DNA of 7,718 nt, taken from contig CALBHM010000020.1 of NCBI GenBank assembly GCA_937892835.1, positions 1-7,718 on the forward strand, read 5' to 3'. The notes beneath the pieces were generated by a model. The model was given only the letters and a program-made list of their open reading frames with translations, was not told the origin of the DNA and did not search any database. Each line of letters starts with the position of its first letter. Positions within the stretch are counted from its first letter, which is position 1. Positions 1-5,443 of this stretch are shown here, piece after piece. This DNA is from an uncultured Ruminococcus sp. GTDB taxonomy: Bacteria > Bacillota > Clostridia > Oscillospirales > Acutalibacteraceae. A program made the position numbers and the translations under genes.

Positions 1-2
1 TA

Positions 3-143
3 GCCTTCCCCTTGAGGGGAAGGTGGGCGGCGGATTGCGCCGCTCGAATGAGGTGAAAATATTTTAAATACATCAAATCTGACTGAACACCTCATCAGTC
101 ACGACACGAGGTCGTGCCAGCTTCCCCTCAAGGGGAAGCCCTT
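3..143. repeat. Miniature inverted-repeat element with mirrored hairpin arms
   Basis: The two ends are near-perfect inverted copies. Each arm has three parts in the same order: an 8-bp hairpin with a 4-base loop (4-23 and 121-140), a 6-bp GC-rich hairpin with a 5-base loop (27-43 and 100-116), and the octamer ATGAGGTG (48-55) or its complement CACCTCAT (88-95). The core of about 32 bases (56-87) is AT-rich. The outer hairpins differ by a compensated base pair (CCTTCCCC/GGGGAAGG against GCTTCCCC/GGGGAAGC), so structure appears to be conserved. There is no open reading frame, so any movement would need a transposase acting in trans. It ends 18 bases past the stop of the minus-strand isomerase gene and may serve as that transcript's 3' hairpin. 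The true left end may lie outside the window. I recognise this style of repeat from gut clostridia but cannot name a family. Confidence 0.75.
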
Positions 144-160
144 TTAAAGCGTACTCAAAC

Positions 161-1126
161 TTACGCCCACCACATCTCCGTTGTGGATTCCGTAATCAGC
201 GCATTTTTAAGCGTCTGAACTGCCTTTGTCAGACCCTCGTTCTGGCTCATGAGGCTGTCCTCATGTTCAATGCTGATTGCGTAGTCATAGCCGACAAGGC
301 GGAGATTTGAAATAATATCCTTCCAATAAAGCTCGTCGTTTCCGTAGCCTACGCTGCGGAAAATCCATGAGCGGTTGATCTCATCGGAATACGGCTTCGT
401 ATCAAGAACGCCGTTAACCATTGTGTTGTATTTGTCAATCTTCGTGTCCTTTGCGTGGAAGTGAAAGATTGCGTCTCCGAGCTTGCGAATGCATGCAACG
501 GGATCCATGCCCTGCCAAATGAGATGGCTCGGGTCAAAGTTTGCACCGATTTCCGGACCGACTGCTTCACGAAGCTTGAGGAGGCTTTCGGTGTTGTAAA
601 CGCAGAATCCCGGGTGAAGCTCAAGAGCGATTTTGTTAACTCCGTGAGCCTTTGCAAATGCAACAAGGTCTTTCCAATATGGGATAAGAACCTCTTCCCA
701 CTGCCATTTAAGAACCTCGCTGAAATCGTCCGGCCACGGGCATACTACCCAGTTCGGATGCTTTGATTCGGGGCAGTCGCCGGGACAGCCGGAGAATGTG
801 TTGATCTGATGAAGTCCGAGCTTTTCGGCAAGGAGAATTGTGTCACGAATCGTCTTATCAAATGCGGCAGCCTTTTCCTTGTCGGGGTGAACGGGGTTGC
901 CGTGACAGCTCAGCGCACTGATTTCCATATCATACTTTTTGATTGTTGCAACAAACTCGTTGAACTTGTCCTCATCATTGAGAAGTGTCTCCGGGTCGCA
1001 ATGTGCGTTTCCGGGGAAGCCGCCGCAGCCAAGCTCAATCATCTCAATGCCGAGCGATTTGAAATATTTAAGTGCTTCCTCAAGAGGAAGATTCTGTAAA
1101 AGGCAAGTGAAAACTCCTAATTTCAT
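161..1126 (-). CDS. Sugar phosphate isomerase/epimerase (xylose-isomerase-like TIM barrel), 321 aa
   Basis: This is a cytoplasmic TIM-barrel protein of the AP-endonuclease-2 / xylose isomerase-like superfamily, whose members isomerise or epimerise sugars, sugar phosphates or inososes with a divalent metal. Likely metal ligands lie where the family has them: E169 in ALELHPG, D198 in NFDPSH (with H201 close by), H222 or H224 in FHFHAKD, and E287 in SIEHED. The N-terminus MKLGVFTCLL is a typical first strand. The region at residues 111-132, rich in Cys, Pro and Trp, is a substrate-loop insertion that makes the protein longer than its 240-residue neighbour. The ATG at 1126 has AAGGAG (1135-1140) 8 bases upstream. 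The gene starts 18 bases after the neighbour's stop, and its ribosome site falls in that gap, so the two are co-transcribed. The substrate cannot be told from sequence; inosose or keto-sugar handling is plausible. Confidence 0.85.
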   Translation of the reverse strand: MKLGVFTCLLQNLPLEEALKYFKSLGIEMIELGCGGFPGNAHCDPETLLNDEDKFNEFVATIKKYDMEISALSCHGNPVHPDKEKAAAFDKTIRDTILLAEKLGLHQINTFSGCPGDCPESKHPNWVVCPWPDDFSEVLKWQWEEVLIPYWKDLVAFAKAHGVNKIALELHPGFCVYNTESLLKLREAVGPEIGANFDPSHLIWQGMDPVACIRKLGDAIFHFHAKDTKIDKYNTMVNGVLDTKPYSDEINRSWIFRSVGYGNDELYWKDIISNLRLVGYDYAISIEHEDSLMSQNEGLTKAVQTLKNALITESTTEMWWA

Positions 1127-1144
1127 GACTTATTCTCCTTCATA

Positions 1145-1867
1145 TTAAAGATTTGCTTTAAAGTAAGCCATACTTCTTGTGATGTCGTCGATTCCGTTCG
1201 GCTTGGGTTCGTCGTTCTCAAGAATGAGCCATTCAATGTCGCTGTCCTTTGCAGCCTTGAATACGCTGAGAAGATCGTTGTCACCCTCGCCGAGAGCCAT
1301 CGGATGTCTGTCGATTCCGTCCTTGACATGAAGAAGAACTATATCATCCTTATGCTCGGTTATGTACTTGTAATTATCTGCGCCGCCGCAATAGCTCCAA
1401 TAGGTGTCAATTTCGAGATATGCGCCTTCGGCAATTCTGTCCATGATGAGCTTGCCGTCAATTTCGTTTTCAAATTCCTCTGTGTGGTTGTGGTAGTAGA
1501 ACTTAATGCCCTCATCCTTGCCACGCTCATTGGCCTTGGAGAAAACGTCAACGAGCTTGTCAACTTCCTCTTTGGTCGAATGATCGGCACCGCCGACGCC
1601 CATATATTCCATACCGAGCGTTTTGCCGAGCTTGATTGATTCCTCGAGCTTGTCACCCTCGTAGTCCTCAAGACCCATGTGACATCCGACTGCAACGAGT
1701 CCAAGCTCGTCAAGCTTTGCCTTGATAACCTCAGGCTCCAGTCCTGCATATCCGGCAAATTCAACGCCGTCAAAACCGATTTCTTTTACTTTTTCGAGGA
1801 TTTTAAGGAATTCCTCACCGTTTGAATAATCATTTCTGAGAGTATAAAGCTGAACAGCTAATTTCAA
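1145..1867 (-). CDS. Sugar phosphate isomerase/epimerase, 240 aa, TTG start
   Basis: A second, smaller member of the xylose-isomerase-like TIM-barrel superfamily and the first gene of the operon. It opens with the typical MKLAVQLYTLR strand. Probable metal and substrate residues are H126/N127/H128 in YYHNHTEEF, D154 in LEIDTYW, H180 in LLHVKDG, and E217 in ILENDE; the LGEGD turn at 192-196 is also typical. The start codon is TTG. It is supported by GGAGG (1876-1880) with 8-base spacing, by the family-typical N-terminus, and by the lack of a better ATG. It resembles IolE/YcjR-type enzymes in motif layout, but no specific reaction can be assigned. It is clearly diverged from the downstream enzyme, so the pair more likely carry out successive steps than represent a recent duplication. 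Transcription probably starts from the promoter at 1905-1933. Confidence 0.87.
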   Translation of the reverse strand: MKLAVQLYTLRNDYSNGEEFLKILEKVKEIGFDGVEFAGYAGLEPEVIKAKLDELGLVAVGCHMGLEDYEGDKLEESIKLGKTLGMEYMGVGGADHSTKEEVDKLVDVFSKANERGKDEGIKFYYHNHTEEFENEIDGKLIMDRIAEGAYLEIDTYWSYCGGADNYKYITEHKDDIVLLHVKDGIDRHPMALGEGDNDLLSVFKAAKDSDIEWLILENDEPKPNGIDDITRSMAYFKANL

Positions 1868-1904
1868 TAGAAAAACCTCCGTTTACATAATTATAACTTC
1901 TTTG

Positions 1905-1933
1905 ATTTTACAACATCATGTGCGGCATTTCAA
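1905..1933 (-). promoter_or_regulatory. Sigma-A-type promoter of the isomerase operon
   Basis: Read on the minus strand there is TTGAAA (1928-1933), a 17-base spacer, and TAAAAT (1905-1910). It sits about 40 bases upstream of the TTG start. A perfect TATAAT also occurs downstream at 1890-1895 on the minus strand but has no good -35 box. An 8-base inverted repeat, AAGCCTTT (1932-1939) and AAAGGCTT (1998-2005), begins inside the -35 box and could bound an operator. Confidence 0.6.
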
Positions 1934-2078
1934 GCCTTTTTGTTCAAATAATTAAGATTATTTTAAGAAAATACCGCAATTTGTACGGTATGGACTTAAA
2001 GGCTTTATTCACAAAGAATATACCAAACGCTAACAGAAAGTTCATACGAGGTTAACATTTAGCCGTTATTATCTAACT

Positions 2079-2179
2079 GTACTCAATGAGAGAGCCGCAA
2101 CTCTCGTGAGTACATACCCCTCCTCAATAAACCCCTCAATTATTGGAAAAAGAAGTCGGTTCACGCCGGCTTCTTTTTC
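2079..2179 (+). ncRNA. Candidate small RNA with C-rich anti-Shine-Dalgarno region
   Basis: No gene fits here, but the stretch has the architecture of a trans-acting small RNA. First comes a hairpin, GTACTCA (2079-2085) pairing with TGAGTAC (2107-2113) and continued by TGAGAG/CTCTCG, with an 8-base loop. Next is an unpaired C-rich segment holding two ACCCCTC copies 15 bases apart (2116-2122 and 2131-2137), the first continuing as CCTCCTC-like anti-Shine-Dalgarno sequence. A rho-independent terminator follows. Firmicute small RNAs such as RsaE/RoxS and the streptococcal csRNAs use C-rich seeds of this kind to block ribosome sites. I see no convincing sigma-A promoter upstream; TATTAT at 2067-2072 has no good -35 box, so the 5' end is uncertain. 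It is convergent with rpsU. Confidence 0.45.
2146..2179 (+). terminator. Intrinsic terminator of the candidate small RNA, possibly bidirectional
   Basis: A 14-bp stem pairs 2146-2159 with 2166-2179, with one G-T pair and the loop TTCACG. The 3' arm contains TTCTTTTT and supplies the U-tract on the plus strand. The A-rich 5' arm gives a U-tract on the minus strand too. Confidence 0.7.
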
Positions 2180-2197
2180 TGTCCGGAAATAGTTGCA

Positions 2198-2240
2198 AAG
2201 AAAAAGACTGCTCGAATTAACGAACAGTCTTTCTTTTTGA
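2198..2240 (-). terminator. Intrinsic terminator downstream of rpsU
   Basis: AAAGACTG (2203-2210) pairs with CAGTCTTT (2225-2232). An inner TCG/CGA step closes the loop AATTAA. On the minus strand the stem runs into a T-rich tract (complement of 2198-2205). It begins 15 bases past the rpsU stop, the right place to end that transcript. Confidence 0.75.
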
Positions 2241-2246
2241 TGATTC

Positions 2247-2423
2247 TTATTTGAACTTTCTCTTACGAGCAGCCTCAGACTTCTTCTTACGCTTTACAGA
2301 GGGCTTCTCATAATGTTCTCTTTTACGAACCTCCTGGATAACACCGTCTCTCGAAGTCTGTCTCTTAAATCTTCTGAGAGCGTTGTCCAAAGACTCGCCT
2401 TCTTTAACTTTTACCTGACTCAC
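2247..2423 (-). CDS. rpsU: 30S ribosomal protein bS21, 58 aa
   Basis: Translation of the minus strand from the GTG at 2421-2423 gives a 58-residue, strongly basic protein. It starts MSQVKVKEGESLDNALRRFKRQ and ends in a Lys/Arg-rich tail, the standard bS21 pattern of an acidic start, a central LRRFKRQ helix and a basic C-terminus. bS21 is a small-subunit protein near the anti-Shine-Dalgarno end of 16S rRNA and helps translation initiation. The length is normal for Firmicutes (about 57-60 residues). The GTG start is fixed by a doubled Shine-Dalgarno, GGAGGGAGGG (2430-2439), 6 bases upstream. It is monocistronic here, with its own promoter (2476-2504) and terminator (about 2200-2240). It lies back to back with the membrane-protein gene at 2623. 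Confidence 0.97.
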   Translation of the reverse strand: MSQVKVKEGESLDNALRRFKRQTSRDGVIQEVRKREHYEKPSVKRKKKSEAARKRKFK

Positions 2424-2475
2424 TGTATTCCCTCCCTCCGCAGATTGCAGGGGTAATCTTTATAATTTGCACCAT

Positions 2476-2504
2476 ATTTTATCACATTGTGAGTGGATTG
2501 TCAA
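2476..2504 (-). promoter_or_regulatory. Strong sigma-A promoter of rpsU
   Basis: On the minus strand there is a perfect TTGACA (2499-2504), a 17-base spacer, and TAAAAT (2476-2481), about 53 bases from the GTG start. The leader contains a small hairpin, AGATT/AATCT (about 2442-2459), that brings a G-rich or C-rich loop close to the ribosome site. Confidence 0.8.
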
Positions 2505-2559
2505 TATCTAATTGCAAAAAATGCACTTTTTTCTTTGATAAAGCTATAGCCGGGATTTC

Positions 2560-2589
2560 TTGACTTGTAATATCGGTATATGATATAAT
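2560..2589 (+). promoter_or_regulatory. Sigma-A promoter with extended -10 for the membrane-protein gene
   Basis: TTGACT (2560-2565), an 18-base spacer, and a perfect TATAAT (2584-2589) preceded by TGA (2581-2583), an extended -10 element. The ATG follows about 33 bases later. A short AGGTG ribosome site lies at 2613-2617, 5 bases from the start. The promoter is divergent from that of rpsU. Confidence 0.75.
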
Positions 2590-2622
2590 CAAAAAAATAT
2601 ATTTAGGTGTATAGGTGATAAA

Positions 2623-4323
2623 ATGACAAAGAAGTTAAAGGGCATTTCTGCCTATGCTTTTTTTATAATTTCTGCATTTGTGATGTGGCTTGTTTGTGAA
2701 AACATAGTTCCGTTTTATTCGGATGATGTGTTCTATATGAGCTTTACAGGAAAGGGAATTAAGCATTTCATTGATATGAATGTTTGGCACTATTTTAATT
2801 ATAACGGCAGGTCATTTGTGCATATTATGTTGGAATTGGTTCTTGTTTTTAAGGAACACTTGTATGCGATTTTATTCCCGATTTTTATAATCATATCGAG
2901 CTTTGTTGCATATGACTTAACTAATGATAACCGGGAACACGACAGAGCAATTAAAGAGAAGCTGCTTTCGTCGGGTTTGGCGATGCTTTTATTTTTGTCT
3001 ATAAACTATATGCCTTTCGACACATCAATACTGTGGATGTCGGGTGGATTTAATTATGTATTTCCGCTTTTCTTTATTTTGGACATTTATTATCTTTCAA
3101 AGAAAATAAACGGATATAAAGTTTATTTTCTGCTTCCTTTTGTATTCTTATGCGGCGCAACCACCGAGCTTTACGGAATGTATGCAATCGGTTTGTTTAC
3201 TTTAACATTTATATTTGACACAATCAATCATAAAAAAAGCATTTTTAACCTTGTCTCTATAATTATTTCGACCTTGGGATATATTTCCATTTTCTTTTTC
3301 TCAGGAACGGCAAAAAGGGTTTCTAACGAAGTGCACCTGTCGCTCCGCACCATGATTTGGTCTTTTTTTAACGAAAATGATCCTCTTGTCGGTCGGCGAG
3401 GTGTTGCAGCATATTTCCTGATTTTTTCCTTTGCGTTAACGACATTATTGTTGAAGCGAACGCTTAGCGAGGATAAAAAGAGGGACGGTATTGCAAAAAA
3501 GCTAATCTTTTTTGGCGGATATTCTCTCTTTGTGCTGTTCTTGATTTTGCAAATTTGCAATGTTAAGATATTTAACTGTTGTATTCTGCTTTTGTATGTT
3601 TTGATTATTTGTCTTGCTTTGCTGATCGCAAAATCAAATTATGAAATTATAAAATTAATTATATGCGGATACGGTTCATATTTGATAATGGCAGTTCAAA
3701 ACAGCGGATATCGAAACGCAACGGTTCCGTTTATTTTAACTTCTATAATCCTAATTTCCGTTTTATTTGTCTCGACAAAATGGAAAAATGATATATTTAT
3801 GATTTTAATATGCATCGTTGTTGCCGTTATGCCGATTAAGAACGTTTATTCATCTTTAAAGGTAAGCAATACCTATGTAAAGCCATTATATAATTCATAT
3901 GAAACGCTTAAGGAAACCGGCGAATGCGAGATAGATTATGATTTGTTCAGCAAAATGCCGAACGCATATTGGTATAAATTTATTTTTCAAGCAATCGCAA
4001 ATAAAGAAAGTTACGATAAGTATGACGGGTATTATGAGGATTACACAGGTGTATCGAAAGATGCCGTTATTCATTTCAATTCAAAAGAATATGACATTAA
4101 AGAGGTGAGAATAAATAACGAATATTACTCCGGCCCGGCTGTCAAAATGGATAACAAATTATATATATCAACAAATAATAAAGTATATGATGCAGAGTAT
4201 ACTTACATAGGTACCGGCTGTTATCCCTATTGCGTAACAATAGGAATTGATGATTTTTGTAAAGCTAACAAATTGGAATATAAGGAAAATGCCGATACCA
4301 TAGAGTTTTACAGCATTAAATAG
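2623..4323 (+). CDS. DUF6056-like polytopic membrane protein, 566 aa
   Basis: An integral membrane protein with roughly 12-13 hydrophobic segments between residues 10 and 406. After the first segment comes FYSDDVFY (31-38), then NYNGRSF (59-65), GATTELYG (178-185) and NSGYRNATVPF (360-370). This spacing of an acidic SDD loop, an NGR motif and a later Glu matches DUF6056-type proteins, thought to be GT-C-like membrane glycosyltransferases; function and substrate are not established. Residues about 410-566 form a soluble, probably extracellular tail. Its end (about 494-565) follows the rhythm of a copper amine oxidase N-terminal-like domain: short strands, a helix around DDFCKANKLEY, then a strand ADTIEFY. 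Two Cys (533, 537) lie there. The gene is visibly more AT-rich than the isomerase genes, as often seen in acquired surface-polysaccharide genes. No glycan genes flank it. Confidence 0.75.
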   Translation: MTKKLKGISAYAFFIISAFVMWLVCENIVPFYSDDVFYMSFTGKGIKHFIDMNVWHYFNYNGRSFVHIMLELVLVFKEHLYAILFPIFIIISSFVAYDLTNDNREHDRAIKEKLLSSGLAMLLFLSINYMPFDTSILWMSGGFNYVFPLFFILDIYYLSKKINGYKVYFLLPFVFLCGATTELYGMYAIGLFTLTFIFDTINHKKSIFNLVSIIISTLGYISIFFFSGTAKRVSNEVHLSLRTMIWSFFNENDPLVGRRGVAAYFLIFSFALTTLLLKRTLSEDKKRDGIAKKLIFFGGYSLFVLFLILQICNVKIFNCCILLLYVLIICLALLIAKSNYEIIKLIICGYGSYLIMAVQNSGYRNATVPFILTSIILISVLFVSTKWKNDIFMILICIVVAVMPIKNVYSSLKVSNTYVKPLYNSYETLKETGECEIDYDLFSKMPNAYWYKFIFQAIANKESYDKYDGYYEDYTGVSKDAVIHFNSKEYDIKEVRINNEYYSGPAVKMDNKLYISTNNKVYDAEYTYIGTGCYPYCVTIGIDDFCKANKLEYKENADTIEFYSIK

Positions 4324-4333
4324 GTATTATGAA

Positions 4334-4378
4334 CAAATAAAGTCTCCCTTTGTCTAAATCATTGGGAGACTTTATTTG
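4334..4378 (+). terminator. Terminator-like 15-bp hairpin after the membrane-protein gene
   Basis: A perfect 15-bp stem pairs 4334-4348 with 4364-4378 around a 15-base loop, starting 10 bases past the stop codon. The 3' arm ends TTTATTTG, so the U-tract is imperfect. Its last three bases are also the start of the next gene's -35 box, TTGACA (4376-4381). Confidence 0.65.
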
Positions 4379-4404
4379 ACAAATCGAAAAAAATATGGTA
4401 TAAA
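4376..4404 (+). promoter_or_regulatory. Sigma-A promoter of the leucine-rich-repeat gene
   Basis: A perfect TTGACA (4376-4381), a 17-base spacer, and TATAAA (4399-4404) with TG one base upstream (4396-4397), an extended -10. The predicted start near 4411 gives an untranslated leader of about 120 bases before the ATG at 4533. Confidence 0.8.
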
Positions 4405-4410
4405 ATTTAT

Positions 4411-4532
4411 GAAAGGGGTTGATAAGGGGACAAAAGGGATTTGCAGACGCCTTTGTCAAATTTATTGGTCGACAAGGGTTATTTTTTTGTCTGCACGACG
4501 ACTTAAAAGCATTTTGAAATCGGAGGGAAAAC
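4411..4532 (+). promoter_or_regulatory. Structured leader with mutually exclusive hairpins
   Basis: CCTTTGTC (4450-4457) can pair with GACAAGGG (4471-4478), giving a hairpin followed by a run of seven T (4482-4488), a terminator-like shape. The same CCTTTGTC can instead pair with the upstream GACAAAAGG (4429-4437), with one bulged A, which would prevent the terminator. A third pairing, TGCAGAC (4442-4448) with GTCTGCA (4489-4495), would close the whole downstream part. The ribosome site GGAGGG (4522-4527) lies 5 bases before the ATG. I do not recognise a known riboswitch here. The terminator stem is short, so this is a candidate attenuator only. Confidence 0.4.
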
Positions 4533-5423
4533 ATGAAAAAGAATATCAAACAAATTTTATCTGTTGTTTTGGCTGTAATAATGTTTATCGGCATTGCACC
4601 TGCAACAGGAATCAACCTCGTACCAAGTGCTTCGGCAGTGTCGGGAACTTGCGGCGAGAATGTTACTTATGATTATGACGAAGCAACCGCAGTTCTTACG
4701 ATAAGCGGAAGCGGCGCAATGACAGATTATCTATATTATAACAGTCCGTGGGCCTCTCACAGAGATGAAATCAAAAAAATCATTATCGGAGAGGGAATTA
4801 CAAGTATCGGCGATTATGCTTTCTTCGGTTGTCATGCCGCAGAGAGCGTGACAATTCCCGACGGCGTAGTACGCATAGGAAAATTTGCATTCGATGACTG
4901 TTCAGGGCTCAAAGAAGTTGTTCTTCCTGAAAGTGTAAGGTATATTGAATGGTATGCGTTTGCCGAGTGCACGGGTCTTGAAAGCATTAACATTCCCTAT
5001 GGCGTAACCGAAATTGACAAGTATGCTTTCTACGAAACGGCGATTAAATCAATCGTTATCCCCGAAAGCGTTAAAAGAATCAAGTGGTTCGCATTCCTTG
5101 ACTGTAAAAATCTTGCCGATATTACGCTCCCGAATGATTTGGAGTCTATCGGTGAGGACGCTTTCAGAAACACAGCGTATTTTAATAATGAGGCAAATTG
5201 GGAGAACGGTATCCTCTATCTTGACAACTACTTCATCAATGCATCGACAGATATAACCTCGGCAACGCTCAGACCCACGACAACAATGATAGCCGACAAT
5301 GCGTTTGGTTTTTACCCAAAGCTTGAAAGTGTAGTTATTCCGTCAAGCGTAGAAAAAATCGGTGACTGTGCGTTCATGTACTGTAAAAATCTGAAGGCTG
5401 TTACTATATTCCGTCAAGCGTAA
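4533..5423 (+). CDS. BspA-type leucine-rich-repeat surface protein, N-terminal part before a frameshift
   Basis: The N-terminus is a clear secretion signal: Lys-rich MKKNIKQ, a hydrophobic core at 8-30, and probable cleavage after PSASA at residue 35. Next comes the usual cap domain (VSGTCGENVTYDYDEATAVLTISGSGAM, 36-63), followed by tandem LRR_5-type repeats of about 23 residues. These carry the pattern I(G/D)xYAFxxCxxLxxVxIPxxV from about 82 to 295, interrupted by a longer ENGILYLDNYFI unit (224-235). Such proteins are exported and mediate adhesion or carbohydrate and host contact. The frame breaks after KAVTI at residue 292 and ends in four foreign residues, FRQA, within a repeat. The start is set by GGAGGG with 5-base spacing. 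As it stands the product would be a secreted, unanchored truncated solenoid of 296 residues. The missing half follows in another frame. Confidence 0.85.
   Translation: MKKNIKQILSVVLAVIMFIGIAPATGINLVPSASAVSGTCGENVTYDYDEATAVLTISGSGAMTDYLYYNSPWASHRDEIKKIIIGEGITSIGDYAFFGCHAAESVTIPDGVVRIGKFAFDDCSGLKEVVLPESVRYIEWYAFAECTGLESINIPYGVTEIDKYAFYETAIKSIVIPESVKRIKWFAFLDCKNLADITLPNDLESIGEDAFRNTAYFNNEANWENGILYLDNYFINASTDITSATLRPTTTMIADNAFGFYPKLESVVIPSSVEKIGDCAFMYCKNLKAVTIFRQA
5403..5423 (+). pseudogene. Single-base deletion splitting the leucine-rich-repeat gene
   Basis: Reading ACT AT(-) ATT CCG instead of ACT ATA TTC CGT restores the sequence …VTI-IPSSVKKIGSYALAYCPSLESV…, a perfect continuation of the repeat. 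The sister repeat upstream (5334-5354) has GTTATTCCG at the same place, which shows one base is missing around 5407-5408. With one base restored, 4533-6346 is a single frame of 604 residues with signal peptide, repeats, Cys-rich unit, Big_2 and tail. No slippery heptamer is visible at the site. It is therefore a real frameshift mutation, a phase-variation event, or a sequencing error. Confidence 0.85.
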
Positions 5424-5443
5424 AGAAAATCGGATCGTATGCT

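Noticed and set aside
349..1329. Several open frames opposite to or overlapping the isomerase genes
   Set aside because: They are low-complexity shadows of the minus-strand genes, without ribosome sites or family features.
2086..2118. A 10-codon leader peptide on the minus strand (ATG just after GAGGAGGGG)
   Set aside because: The purine run is only 1 base from the ATG, too close for initiation, and nothing downstream on that strand would be attenuated.
4376..4672. A small protein on the plus strand overlapping the leader and start of the surface-protein gene
   Set aside because: It begins inside the promoter, has no recognisable domain, and overlaps a well-supported gene in another frame.
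5403..5423. Programmed ribosomal frameshifting at the break
   Set aside because: No slippery heptamer and no clear pseudoknot or internal Shine-Dalgarno at the site; a base deletion is simpler.
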